Part shown: positions 37,492 through 45,764 of the stretch, in pieces | Position numbering within the stretch: position 1 is the stretch's first letter | How the letters are laid out: each line of letters starts with the position of its first letter | NCBI GenBank assembly: GCA_002347645.1 | Contig: DDYF01000039.1 | Coordinates: forward strand, 204 to 64,203 | Direction of reading: 5' to 3' | Origin: Thermoleophilia bacterium UBA2241 | Lineage (GTDB): Bacteria; Actinomycetota; Thermoleophilia; UBA2241 | DNA: 64,000 nt | Position numbers and translations under genes: made by a program | Notes under the pieces: model-generated | Database searches by the model: none | Seen by the model: only the letters and a program-made list of their open reading frames with translations | Told to the model about the DNA's origin: nothing

Positions 37492-37497
37492 ATTCTA
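37492..37497 (-). promoter_or_regulatory. Candidate -10 box for dnaE
   Basis: TAGAAT on the minus strand, 11 nt before the dnaE ATG and between the preceding terminator and the gene. With initiation ~7 nt downstream the leader would be very short, partly covering the GGAGG site, so the ATG 21 nt upstream is excluded if this box is used. Confidence 0.4.
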
Positions 37498-37502
37498 GCA
37501 TG

Positions 37503-37542
37503 GGGGGCGGCGCGCGCCGCCGTCGCGGGGCGCGCCGCCCCC
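37503..37542 (-). terminator. Hairpin at the end of the leu-ilvE-cimA operon
   Basis: 13-bp perfect stem (GGGGGCGGCGCGC with its complement) and 14-nt loop, 14 nt after the FAH-family stop codon. No U-run follows, as with the other GC hairpins here. Confidence 0.65.
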
Positions 37543-37556
37543 GAACGCGGGACCGG

Positions 37557-38390
37557 TCAGACGACGGGATTGGAGAGCGCGCCCACGCCGTCCACGACGA
37601 CCGCCACGGTCTGGCCCGCGGCTAGCGGGCCCACGCCCGGCGGCGTGCCCGTCATGACGACGTCGCCGGGCTCGAGCGTCATGACGCCGCTGGCGAAGGC
37701 GAGCAGCTTGAGCGGCGGCACGATCATGTCGCCGACCAGCCCGTGCTGCACCTCGGCGCCGTCGAGCAGCGCGCTCACGCGCGCCTCGGGCGACGGCGCC
37801 TCGCGCACGACCCACGGGCCCAGCGGACAGAAGGTGTCGAAGCTCTTCGCGCGCGTCCACTGTCCGTCGAGCTTCTGCAGGTCGCGGGCGGTCACGTCGT
37901 TCCCGCACGTGTAACCCGCGACCGCCTCGGCGGCGGCGTCCGGCGACAGGTCGCGACACCGCCGCCCGACCACGACGACCAGCTCGGCCTCGTAGTCGAC
38001 CTGCGCCGAGCGCCCGGGGCGGACGATCGCCTCGCCGGGGCCGATCACGGCCGTGCGCGGCTTCATGAAGAGGATCGGCTCGGCCGCCGTCTGCATGCTG
38101 AGCTCCGCGGCGTGGGCGCGGTAGTTGAGACCGACGGCCACGACCTTGCCGGGCACGACCGGCGCAAGCAGATGCAGGCCGTCGAGCGCCGCCTCGCCGG
38201 TCACGCGGGCGCCGGCCTCGTAGGGCGGGCGGTCGAGCAGCTCGGCCGCGTGACCGTTGGCGCGCCAGAAGCGCACCATCCCGTCGACGAGGGCGCGCCC
38301 GAAGGCCCCTGGAGGCGGCGCCGCGGGGGTCTGCCCCTCACCCGCCGGGTCCGGCGCTCCGTCCCGCGTCGCCCCGCCCCCCGCGCTCAC
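37557..38390 (-). CDS. Fumarylacetoacetate hydrolase family protein
   Basis: 277 residues. FAH C-terminal domain with VVAVGLNYRAHAAEL, VDYEAELVVVVGRRCRD (metal-binding Glu residues), GYTCGNDVTARDLQ, FDTFCPLGPWVV and GDVVMTGTPPGVGPL. Members hydrolyse acylpyruvates, decarboxylate oxaloacetate or hydrate 2-keto acids; the exact substrate is not readable. Last gene of the leu operon, GTG start overlapping the cimA stop, so it may clear a 2-oxo acid side product, but this is inference. Confidence 0.87.
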   Translation of the reverse strand: MSAGGGATRDGAPDPAGEGQTPAAPPPGAFGRALVDGMVRFWRANGHAAELLDRPPYEAGARVTGEAALDGLHLLAPVVPGKVVAVGLNYRAHAAELSMQTAAEPILFMKPRTAVIGPGEAIVRPGRSAQVDYEAELVVVVGRRCRDLSPDAAAEAVAGYTCGNDVTARDLQKLDGQWTRAKSFDTFCPLGPWVVREAPSPEARVSALLDGAEVQHGLVGDMIVPPLKLLAFASGVMTLEPGDVVMTGTPPGVGPLAAGQTVAVVVDGVGALSNPVV

Positions 38391-39985
38391 GTCTCGTACC
38401 CCGTGCTGTGCAGCATGCCGTACTCGATCGAGTCGACCAGGGCTTCCCAGCTCGCCTCGATGATGTTCTCGGAGACGCCGATGCTGCCCCAACTGCGCTC
38501 CCCGTCGCTCGCGTCGAGCAGGACGCGCGTCACGGCACCGGTGCCCTTGGCCTCGTCGAGGATGCGCACCCGGTAGTTGACCAGCTCGATATCGGCGAGG
38601 CGCGGGTGCGTGCGGACGATCGCCTGCCGCAGCGCCGTGTCGAGGGCGTTGACCGGCCCGTTTCCCTCGGCAGTACTGATCAGCCTCTCCCCACCGACGT
38701 GGATCTTGATCGTCGCCTCGCACACGGCGCGACCGTCCTCGCGCTTCTCGACCATCACACGGAAGCTCTCAAGCCGGAAGAGCGGCTCCCGCGGCGCCAT
38801 CTCGCCGCGCAGCAGCAGGTCGAACGAGGCGTCGGCGGCCTCGTAGTGATAGCCGCGGTGCTCGCGCTCCTTGAGGCGTTTGAGGACGGTCGACACGCGC
38901 TCGTCGTCGCCGCTGGCCTCGACCCCTATCTCCTGCGCCTTGCGCAGGACCGCGCCCCTGCCGGAGAGCTCCGAGACGAGGACGCGCTGTTCGTTGCCGA
39001 CCGCGGCGGGATCGACGTGCTCGAAGGTCTGCGGAGCGTGCTCGACCGCCGCCACGTGCAGGCCCCCCTTGTGGGCGAACGCCGCGCGGCCCACGTAGGG
39101 CGCGTGCGCCCAAAGCGCGACGTTCACGATGTCGGCGACGAAGTGGGCCGTCTCGGTGAGCCGCTCGAGCTGCGACGGGCTGATGACGGGCCGTCCCATC
39201 TTGAGCTGCAGGGCAGGGATGATCGAGACGAGGTTGGCGTTGCCGCAGCGCTCGCCGTAGCCGTTCATGGTGCCCTGGACCTGCCGCGCGCCGGCAGCCA
39301 CCGCGGCCAGGCTCGACGCCACCGCGCAGTCGCTGTCGTTGTGGGCGTGGACCCCGACGGTGACGGGAACGGCTCCCACGACGTCGACGACGGCGTGCTC
39401 GACGAACGCCGGCAACGAGGCGCCGTTGGTGTCGCAGAGGCAGACGACGTCCGCGCCCGCCTCGGCGGCGGCGCGGACGCAGCGCAGAGCGTACGCGGCG
39501 TCGTCGCGATAGGCGTCGAAGAAGTGCTCGGCGTCGTAGACGACGCGCTTGCCGTGCGCGACGAGGAAGCGCACCGACTCGTCGATCATGCGCAGGTTCT
39601 CGTCGCGGCTCACGCGGAGCACCTTGGAGAGATGCAGGCCCCACGTCTTGCCGACGATGGCCACAGTCCGGGTGAACGCGTCGGCCAGCACGCGCAGGCC
39701 GCCGTCGTCCTTCGCCCTCGTGCCCTTGCGCCGCGTCATCCCGAAGGCGACCAGCTCGGCGTTCGTCAGCCGCTCCTGCTCCATGCGCGCGAAGAACGCG
39801 GTCTCCTTCGGGTTCGACGCCGGGAACCCGCCCTCGATGAAGTGCACGCCGAGCTCGTCCAATCTGAGGGCGATGCGCACCTTCTCGTCGACCGAGACCG
39901 ACATGCCCTCCTGCTGCATGCCGTCGCGCAGCGTCGTGTCGTAGATGCGCACGCGCCCCTCGCCGGTCGTGGCCGCTGACGTCAT
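38387..39985 (-). CDS. cimA: (R)-citramalate synthase
   Basis: 532 residues. DRE-TIM metallolyase: YDTTLRDGMQQEG at residues 15-27, metal-binding HAHNDSD motif, GYGERCGNANL, and a C-terminal LeuA-like regulatory domain (NALDTALRQAI, DSIEYGMLH). The MQQEG variant and FHKGGxH-type AFAHKGGLH are typical of CimA, not LeuA. Condenses pyruvate and acetyl-CoA to citramalate, giving isoleucine without threonine. Sits in one operon with leuA, leuCD and leuB, which can process citramalate to 2-oxobutyrate. Confidence 0.94.
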   Translation of the reverse strand: MTSAATTGEGRVRIYDTTLRDGMQQEGMSVSVDEKVRIALRLDELGVHFIEGGFPASNPKETAFFARMEQERLTNAELVAFGMTRRKGTRAKDDGGLRVLADAFTRTVAIVGKTWGLHLSKVLRVSRDENLRMIDESVRFLVAHGKRVVYDAEHFFDAYRDDAAYALRCVRAAAEAGADVVCLCDTNGASLPAFVEHAVVDVVGAVPVTVGVHAHNDSDCAVASSLAAVAAGARQVQGTMNGYGERCGNANLVSIIPALQLKMGRPVISPSQLERLTETAHFVADIVNVALWAHAPYVGRAAFAHKGGLHVAAVEHAPQTFEHVDPAAVGNEQRVLVSELSGRGAVLRKAQEIGVEASGDDERVSTVLKRLKEREHRGYHYEAADASFDLLLRGEMAPREPLFRLESFRVMVEKREDGRAVCEATIKIHVGGERLISTAEGNGPVNALDTALRQAIVRTHPRLADIELVNYRVRILDEAKGTGAVTRVLLDASDGERSWGSIGVSENIIEASWEALVDSIEYGMLHSTGYET

Positions 39986-40012
39986 GGCTGTCCGCCTTCG
40001 CCGGCCGGCGCC

Positions 40013-40933
40013 TCAGCCGGCCACGTGGTCGAGGAAGTGGGCGAACGTGGCGTCGCGTCCCTCGACGATCTCGCGATAGCGCTGCTGCATGCGGCGCGTG
40101 ACCGGTCCGGGCTCGCCGATGGCGTGGTCGTCGACCTCGCGGACAGGGACGATCTCGGCGGCCGTGCCCGTGAAGAACAGCTCGTCGGCGATCACCAGGT
40201 CGCTCCGCGCCAGGGTGCGTTCGCGCGCCTCGATGCCTTCGTCGGCGGCAATGCGCAGCACGGTGTCGCGCGTGATTCCCTCGAGCACACCGTCGGTCGG
40301 GAACGGCGTGTACAGGACGCCGTCGCGGACGAGGAAGAGGTTCTCGCCCGAGCCCTCGCACACGTGCCCGACGGCGTCGAGCATGATCGCCTCGTCGTAC
40401 CCCGCGTTCGTGACCTCGACCTTGGCGAGGATGCTGTTCAGGTACTGGCCCGTCGCCTTGGCCGCGCGCGCGAGCTGCGTGTGCCCAAGCGCCTGGATGC
40501 TCGAGACCTTGGCCCGGATGCCGTGCCTGATGCCCTCGTCGCCCAAGTAGGCGCCCCACGGCCAGACGGCGATCGCGGCGTCGACCGGGGCGTGCAGGGG
40601 GTAGAGCCCCATCTCGCCGTACCCGCGGTACACGAGCGGCCGGATGTAGCAGGAGTCGAGCTCGTTGGCCCTGATCACGTCGCGCGTTGCCTGGGCGAGC
40701 TCGGCCACGGTGTAGGGCAGCTCCATGTAGTACAGCTTCGCCGAGCGGCGCAGGCGCTCGAGGTGCTCGGTGAGCCGAAAGACGGCTGCGCCGCGCTCGG
40801 TCTTGTAGGCGCGGATCCCTTCGAAGACGCCCGACCCGTAGTGCAGGGCGTGCGTGAGGACGTGGGTCTTCGCTTCGTGCCAGGGCACGAGCTTCCCGTT
40901 CATCCAGATCTTGTCGACTTCGGGGATGGGCAT
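40013..40933 (-). CDS. ilvE: Branched-chain amino acid aminotransferase
   Basis: 306 residues, class IV PLP enzyme. IWMNGKLVPWHEAKTHVLTHALHYGSGVFEGIRAY at the N-terminus (quoted in part by family), the PLP Lys in the LARAAKATGQYLNS segment, and GSGENLFLVRDG. Performs the last transamination for Leu, Ile and Val. ATG start; 16 nt after leuB. Confidence 0.94.
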   Translation of the reverse strand: MPIPEVDKIWMNGKLVPWHEAKTHVLTHALHYGSGVFEGIRAYKTERGAAVFRLTEHLERLRRSAKLYYMELPYTVAELAQATRDVIRANELDSCYIRPLVYRGYGEMGLYPLHAPVDAAIAVWPWGAYLGDEGIRHGIRAKVSSIQALGHTQLARAAKATGQYLNSILAKVEVTNAGYDEAIMLDAVGHVCEGSGENLFLVRDGVLYTPFPTDGVLEGITRDTVLRIAADEGIEARERTLARSDLVIADELFFTGTAAEIVPVREVDDHAIGEPGPVTRRMQQRYREIVEGRDATFAHFLDHVAG

Positions 40934-40949
40934 CGGTCCTCCTGACCTC

Positions 40950-42032
40950 TCAGACGCGCTCGGCGACGAGGTCGCCGACCTCGGACGTCGAGTGGCCCAT
41001 CTGGCCCGACGCCATGCTCTTCATCTTCGTGCCCGTGACGGCGGCGACGGCGCTCTCGACGTCCTGCGCCGCCTGGGCCTCGCCCAGGGTGTCGAGCATC
41101 ATCGCGCCGGCCACGATGGCCGCGATGGGGTTGATCACGCCCTGGCCGGTGTACTTGGGCGCGGATCCGCCGATGGGCTCGAACATGCTGACGCCCTCGG
41201 GGTTGATGTTGCCTCCGGCCGCGACCCCCATCCCGCCCTGGGTGATCGCACCCAGGTCGGTGATGATGTCGCCGAACATGTTGCCGGTCACGAGGACGTC
41301 GAACCACTCGGGGCTCTTGACCATCCACATGCAGGTGGCATCGACGTGGTAGTACTCGCGCTTGACGTCCGGGTACTCCTCGTCGCCGATAGCGTTGAAG
41401 CGCCGGAACCAGAGGTCGTAGACGTACGTCAGCACGTTCGTCTTGCCCACCAGGCCGAGCGTGTTGTCCGCACCGAGGCCGCGCGCCTTCCTGCCGTGCT
41501 GGCGCGCGTACTCGAACGCCCAGCGCAGGCAACGGTCGACCTGGGCACAGCTGTACACCATGTTCTGCACCGCGACCTCGTGCGGCGTGCCCGTCATCAT
41601 GCTGCCGCCACCCCCGGCGTACACGTCGCCGGAGTTCTCGCGGACCACGGTGTAGTCGATGTCCTTCGGGCCCTTGTCCTTGAGCGGCGTCTCGACGCCG
41701 GGGTAGAGGCGCACGGGACGCAGGTTGATGTACTGGTCCAGCTCGAAGCGCAGGTGGAGGAGCAGGCCCTTCTCGAGGATGCCGGGCTTGACGTCGGGGT
41801 GCCCGATCGCGCCGAGGTAGATGGCGTCGACGCTCCTGAACTCGTCGAGCACAGAGTCCGGCAGGATCTCGCCGGTGCGCAGGTAGCGCTCGCCGCCCAG
41901 ATCGTAGTGCGTGAGGTCGAGCGCGAACCGGTGCTTGGCGGCGGCCGCCTGCAGGACCTTCAGGCCTTCAGCGACCACCTCGGGTCCCGTGCCGTCACCC
42001 GGCAGCACCGCGATCTTGTACGTCTTCCCCAT
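40950..42032 (-). CDS. leuB: 3-isopropylmalate dehydrogenase
   Basis: 360 residues. Isocitrate/isopropylmalate dehydrogenase family: GDGTGPEVV, NLRPVRLYPGVETPL, TVVRENSGDVYAGGGG, catalytic Lys region and GNMFGDIITDLGA with metal-binding Asp residues, ending EPIGGSAPKYTGQG. It looks closer to the archaeal/TtuC-like branch than to E. coli LeuB, compatible with acting on both isopropylmalate and methylmalate. ATG at 42032 with GAGAGGGAG upstream. Confidence 0.92.
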   Translation of the reverse strand: MGKTYKIAVLPGDGTGPEVVAEGLKVLQAAAAKHRFALDLTHYDLGGERYLRTGEILPDSVLDEFRSVDAIYLGAIGHPDVKPGILEKGLLLHLRFELDQYINLRPVRLYPGVETPLKDKGPKDIDYTVVRENSGDVYAGGGGSMMTGTPHEVAVQNMVYSCAQVDRCLRWAFEYARQHGRKARGLGADNTLGLVGKTNVLTYVYDLWFRRFNAIGDEEYPDVKREYYHVDATCMWMVKSPEWFDVLVTGNMFGDIITDLGAITQGGMGVAAGGNINPEGVSMFEPIGGSAPKYTGQGVINPIAAIVAGAMMLDTLGEAQAAQDVESAVAAVTGTKMKSMASGQMGHSTSEVGDLVAERV

Positions 42033-42122
42033 GCTCCCTCTCTCCGATGGTGATTGAGCCTTCAGTGTGCGCATCCGCCCGGCTCGCGGCTGCGGCGCCG
42101 CCCGGCGCAGCGGCGGCGGCGC

Positions 42123-42620
42123 TCACGCCTCCTGCATGTGGGCTTTCACGTAGGGCAACAGCCCGCCGCGATCGATCAGGTCCTGCATGAACCGCGGGAA
42201 GGCCTCCGCCGCGTAGCGCCGGCCCTGCGAGAGGTTCTCGACGACGCCGGCGCCGAGGTCGACGCGCAGACGGTCGCCGGCGTGCGCCTCGCGCGCCGCG
42301 TCCGGGCACACCACGATGGGCAGACCCGTATTGATCGCGTTGCGGTAGAAGATGCGCGCGAACGACGCGGCCACGACACAGCTCACGCCGGACGCGCGCA
42401 GCGCCACCGGCGCGTGCTCGCGCGAGCTGCCGCAGCCGAAGTTCTCGAGCGCGACGACGATGTCGCCCGGCTGTACGCGCCGCACGAAGTCGGCGTCGAT
42501 GTCCTCCATCGCATGCCTGGCCAGCTCGACAGGGTCACTGGTGGTGAGGTAACGGGCCGGGATGATGACGTCGGTGTCCACATCCCGGCCATACGCATGG
42601 ACGATGCCCTCGAAGACCAT
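42123..42620 (-). CDS. leuD: 3-isopropylmalate dehydratase small subunit
   Basis: 165 residues, the short archaeal-type LeuD. DTDVIIPARYLTTSDP, NFGCGSSREHAPVAL (substrate-specificity loop) and FARIFYRNAINTGLPI. Forms the isomerase with LeuC. ATG shares one base with the leuC stop (TGATG). This branch is reported to accept citramalate as well as isopropylmalate. Confidence 0.94.
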   Translation of the reverse strand: MVFEGIVHAYGRDVDTDVIIPARYLTTSDPVELARHAMEDIDADFVRRVQPGDIVVALENFGCGSSREHAPVALRASGVSCVVAASFARIFYRNAINTGLPIVVCPDAAREAHAGDRLRVDLGAGVVENLSQGRRYAAEAFPRFMQDLIDRGGLLPYVKAHMQEA

Positions 42621-43912
42621 CAGGACTCCTCCCCCGCGCCGACCGTGTCGGGCGTCGCGATGTGACCGGCCACGGCCGAGGCAGCGGCCACGTACGGACT
42701 CGCCAGGTAGACCTCGCTGCCGGTGTGGCCCATGCGGCCCACGAAGTTTCGATTGGTCGTGGCCACGGCGCGCTCGCCCTCGGCGAGCACGCCCATGTGG
42801 CCGCCCAGGCACGGGCCACACGTGGGCGTGCTGAAGGCGCACCCCGCCTCGATGAGCGTCTGCATCGTGCCGTCGGCGGCGGCCTCGAGACAGACCTGCT
42901 GCGTGCCCGGCAGGATGATGGCGCGCACCCCGGGGTGCACGGTGCGGCCGCGCAGGATCGAGGCCGCCTGCCGCAGGTCCTCGAGGCGACCGTTGGTGCA
43001 GCTCCCGATGACCACCTGGTCGATGGCGATACCGGCGAGATCGGCGGCCGGGGCGGTGTTGCTCGGCAGGTGCGGCCTGCTGACGGTGGGCGGCACGGCC
43101 GCCGCGTCGACGTCGACGACGCGCGCGTAGCTCGCGTCCGGGTCGCTGGCGAAGACCTCTCCCGCCGCGCGCGCACGGCTGCCCTCGGGCCGGCTCTGGA
43201 GGTACTGCGTCGTCTTCTGGTCGAAGCCGACGATCCCGCTCTTGCCGCCGGCCTCGATCGCCATGTTGCACATCGAGAAGCGCCCGTCCATGGAGAGCGC
43301 CTCGATCGCCTCGCCGGTGAACTCCATCGCCTGGTACAGGGCACCGTCGACGCCGATCAAGCCGATGGTGTGCAGCATGAGATCCTTGCCCGTCACGAAA
43401 GGACGGAGCCGGCCGTGGTAGACGAACCTGATGCTCTCCGGCACCCGCAACCAGACGCGGCCCCACGCCATGGCGGCGGCGAAGTCCGTGCTGCCGACGC
43501 CGGTGCTGAAGGCGGCCACGGCGCCGTACGTGCAGGTGTGCGAGTCGGCGCCGATCACGACGTCGCCCGGCGCCACCAGGCCCTGGTCGGGCAGCAGCAC
43601 GTGCTCGATGCCGACCCGGCCGACCTCGAAGTAGTTGACGATGCCGTGGGCGCGAGCGAACTCGCGCATCTTCTTGGCCTGGCCCGCAGCCTTGATGTCC
43701 TTGTTGGGCGTGAAGTGGTCGGGCACCAGGGCGATGCGGGCCGGGTCGAAGACGTTCGTGAACCCGGCCTTCTCGAACTCCGCAAGCGCCAGCGGCGCCG
43801 TGATGTCGTTGGCGAGCGCGAGGTCGACCCGTGCTTCGACGATGTCGCCCGCCCGGACGGCGTCCTTGCCGGCCGCCCTGGCGAGGATCTTCTCGGTGAT
43901 CGTCTGTCCCAT
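42620..43912 (-). CDS. leuC: 3-isopropylmalate dehydratase large subunit
   Basis: 430 residues, aconitase superfamily, archaeal-type length. Fe-S cysteines in VIGSCTNGRLEDL and the CGPCLGGHMG motif; ADSHTCTYGAVAAFSTGVGS substrate motif. ATG shares one base with the leuA stop. Together with LeuD interconverts 2- and 3-isopropylmalate, possibly also citramalate. Confidence 0.95.
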   Translation of the reverse strand: MGQTITEKILARAAGKDAVRAGDIVEARVDLALANDITAPLALAEFEKAGFTNVFDPARIALVPDHFTPNKDIKAAGQAKKMREFARAHGIVNYFEVGRVGIEHVLLPDQGLVAPGDVVIGADSHTCTYGAVAAFSTGVGSTDFAAAMAWGRVWLRVPESIRFVYHGRLRPFVTGKDLMLHTIGLIGVDGALYQAMEFTGEAIEALSMDGRFSMCNMAIEAGGKSGIVGFDQKTTQYLQSRPEGSRARAAGEVFASDPDASYARVVDVDAAAVPPTVSRPHLPSNTAPAADLAGIAIDQVVIGSCTNGRLEDLRQAASILRGRTVHPGVRAIILPGTQQVCLEAAADGTMQTLIEAGCAFSTPTCGPCLGGHMGVLAEGERAVATTNRNFVGRMGHTGSEVYLASPYVAAASAVAGHIATPDTVGAGEES

Positions 43913-45489
43913 CAGCGTCCCTTCGCGGTCGTCGCCGCGCGCGCCTGCACGCGTTCCCGCCCCTGCGCGCCGGCGGCGTTGTTCAGTGCTCTCACGTAGG
44001 CCTTGGCGGACGCCTCCATGACGTCGAAGCTCACCGCCTGCCCGTTGTACGTCTCGCCGGCGATCACCACGGCGACGCGGACCTCGGCCAGGGCGTCCTT
44101 GCCCTCCGAGATCGCGCGGACCTGGTAGTCGGCGAGGCTGCCCTTCATGCCGACGGCGTTGTCGATGGCCTTGAAGACCGACTCGACGCTGCCGTTCGAG
44201 AAGCTCTTGCCGTGCCTCGTCCTGCCGCGCACCTCGACCTCGACCTGCGAGGTCGGGATGATCGCCGAGCCCGACTGGCTGACGAAGCTGCGCAGCGTGA
44301 AGTGGTCTTGGCGCTCGCGGATCTCCTCCCCGACGAGGGCCTCGAGGTCGAGGACGGTGACCTCCTTCTTCTTGTCGGCGACCTTCTTGAAGCGGCGGAA
44401 GGCCTCTTCGAGCTCCTCGTCCGAGAGGCCGTAGCCAAGCTCGGCGAGGCGCGCCCGCAATGCGTGCCGGCCGCTGTGCTTGCCGAGTACGAGGTCGCTC
44501 TCAGCCAAGCCCACGTCGGCGGCGCGCATGATCTCGAACGTCGACGCCTCCTTGAGGATGCCGTCCTGGTGGATGCCCGACTCGTGGGCGAAGGCGTTGC
44601 GCCCCACGATCGCCTTGTTGGGCTGGATCGGGTAGCCGGTGACGTTCGAGACCAGCCTGCTGGTGCGGGCGATCTCCTCGGTCTTGATGCCGGTCGCGGC
44701 GCCGAAGTAGTCGCCGCGCGTGCGGATCGCCATGACGACCTCTTCGAGCGAGGCGTTGCCGGCACGCTCGCCGATGCCGTTGACCGCGCATTCCACCTGC
44801 GTCGCCCCGGCGCGCACGGCAGCCAGCGAGTTGGCGACCGCGAGCCCGAGGTCGTCGTGGCAGTGGCAGCTCACCGTCACATCGTGCAGCGCCGGGCAGA
44901 GACGGTAGAGCTCGCGGATGAAGTCGCCGAACTCGAGCGGCTGCGCGTACCCGACGGTGTCGGGGATGTTGACCGTGGTGGCCCCGGCCTCAATGGCGAT
45001 ACCGAGGACCTCGGCGAGGAACGCCGGGTCCGAGCGGCTCGCGTCCATGGCGCTGAACTCGACGTCCGCCTCCGGGTGCGCGCGGGCGAGTCCGGCCGAC
45101 AGGCCGACCATCGCCCTGGTGTCCGCCTTGACCTCGTCCGGCGTCTTGCGGATCTGGTACTTCATGTGCAGCGGGCTGGTGCTGATGAACGTGTGGATGC
45201 GCGGGACCTCGGCGTGCTTCACCGCGTCCCAGCACACACGGACGTCCTTCTCGACGGCCCGCGCGAGGCCTGCGACGCGCGGGCCTTTGACCTCTTTGGC
45301 GATCGCCTTGACCGCCTCGAAGTCGTCGGGCGAGGCCACCGGGAAGCCGGCCTCGATGATGTCGACCTGGAGCTTGGCGAGCTGGCGCGCGACCTCGAGC
45401 TTCTCGGCCCGGTTCATGCTCGCCCCGGGCGCCTGCTCGCCGTCACGCAGCGTGGTGTCGAAGATCCTGATGAAGCGAGTACTGCTCAC
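43912..45489 (-). CDS. leuA: 2-isopropylmalate synthase
   Basis: 525 residues. DRE-TIM: FDTTLRDGEQAPGASM at residues 10-25, HCHDDLGLAVANSLA metal-binding motif, NGIGERAGNASLEEV, FAHESGIHQDGIL, and a C-terminal LeuA allosteric domain (GKDALAEVRVAVVIAG). First enzyme of leucine synthesis. GTG start with GAGGGA site 4 nt upstream. First structural gene of leuACDB-ilvE-cimA-FAH and preceded by a leucine-rich leader peptide. Confidence 0.96.
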   Translation of the reverse strand: MSSTRFIRIFDTTLRDGEQAPGASMNRAEKLEVARQLAKLQVDIIEAGFPVASPDDFEAVKAIAKEVKGPRVAGLARAVEKDVRVCWDAVKHAEVPRIHTFISTSPLHMKYQIRKTPDEVKADTRAMVGLSAGLARAHPEADVEFSAMDASRSDPAFLAEVLGIAIEAGATTVNIPDTVGYAQPLEFGDFIRELYRLCPALHDVTVSCHCHDDLGLAVANSLAAVRAGATQVECAVNGIGERAGNASLEEVVMAIRTRGDYFGAATGIKTEEIARTSRLVSNVTGYPIQPNKAIVGRNAFAHESGIHQDGILKEASTFEIMRAADVGLAESDLVLGKHSGRHALRARLAELGYGLSDEELEEAFRRFKKVADKKKEVTVLDLEALVGEEIRERQDHFTLRSFVSQSGSAIIPTSQVEVEVRGRTRHGKSFSNGSVESVFKAIDNAVGMKGSLADYQVRAISEGKDALAEVRVAVVIAGETYNGQAVSFDVMEASAKAYVRALNNAAGAQGRERVQARAATTAKGR

Positions 45490-45585
45490 GAGTCCCTCAC
45501 TTCCCCCGCGACGGCATGCGGAGCCGCCGGGAAGATCGGAGCGTCGGTGCCTGATCGAAAGGTGGCCGTAGCGGCCGGCAGGTGT

Positions 45586-45699
45586 CTACACATCCCCCCG
45601 GAGGGGGAGCAGGAGCAGGCAGCCGAGGAGCTCGGGGACGCGGGCGCGTACCCCAATGTGGGGCTCCCGGCTGGACTCGCTTGTCACACCGCGACGCAT
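45586..45699 (-). CDS. leuL: Leucine-rich leader peptide of the leu operon (attenuator)
   Basis: 37 codons from ATG to TAG, 96 nt before leuA. Codons 23-32 read Leu-Leu-Gly-Cys-Leu-Leu-Leu-Leu-Pro-Leu (seven Leu in ten), just before the stop. A promoter (TTGCGC, 18 nt, TACACT) ends 9 nt before the ATG, so the leader mRNA is almost leaderless. The peptide position, composition and linkage to leuA are those of a leucine attenuator: ribosomes slowed at the Leu codons would change RNA pairing downstream. The leader's C-rich stretch (CTCCCCCTCC) can pair with the G-rich leuA ribosome-binding region (GGGGGAAGTGAGGGA), which suggests translational sequestration; this mechanism is inferred. After the TAG the frame stays open into leuA. 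Confidence 0.75.
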   Translation of the reverse strand: MRRGVTSESSREPHIGVRARVPELLGCLLLLPLRGDV

Positions 45700-45708
45700 A
45701 GTCCACTG

Positions 45709-45738
45709 AGTGTACGTCAGGCGTGCGCGCAGGCGCAA
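45709..45738 (-). promoter_or_regulatory. Promoter of the leucine operon
   Basis: Minus strand TTGCGC (45738-45733), 18-nt spacer, TACACT (45714-45709). Predicted start lies 2-3 nt before the leader-peptide ATG. It overlaps the hairpin that ends mtbB by only its upstream edge. Confidence 0.6.
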
Positions 45739-45739
45739 G

Positions 45740-45761
45740 GCGGGCGGCGCCGCGCGCCCGC
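45740..45761 (-). terminator. Hairpin after mtbB
   Basis: 7-bp stem GCGGGCG/CGCCCGC with an 8-nt loop, beginning 3 nt after the mtbB TGA. Separates mtbB from the leu-operon promoter. No U-tract. Confidence 0.5.
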
Positions 45762-45764
45762 GCC

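Noticed and set aside
33872..37498. Very long plus-strand open frame (about 1,200 codons) opposite dnaE
   Set aside because: It is the antisense shadow of a GC-rich gene: composition is His/Arg/Leu/Val biased, no family motifs, and dnaE is full length on the other strand. The same applies to long antisense frames at 62-2053, 2844-5237, 44212-46413, 47059-48864 and 56642-58426.
38387..39985. Second 2-isopropylmalate synthase or homocitrate synthase
   Set aside because: The DTTLRDGMQQEG and AFAHKGG variants are those of citramalate synthase, and a proper leuA is present in the same operon.
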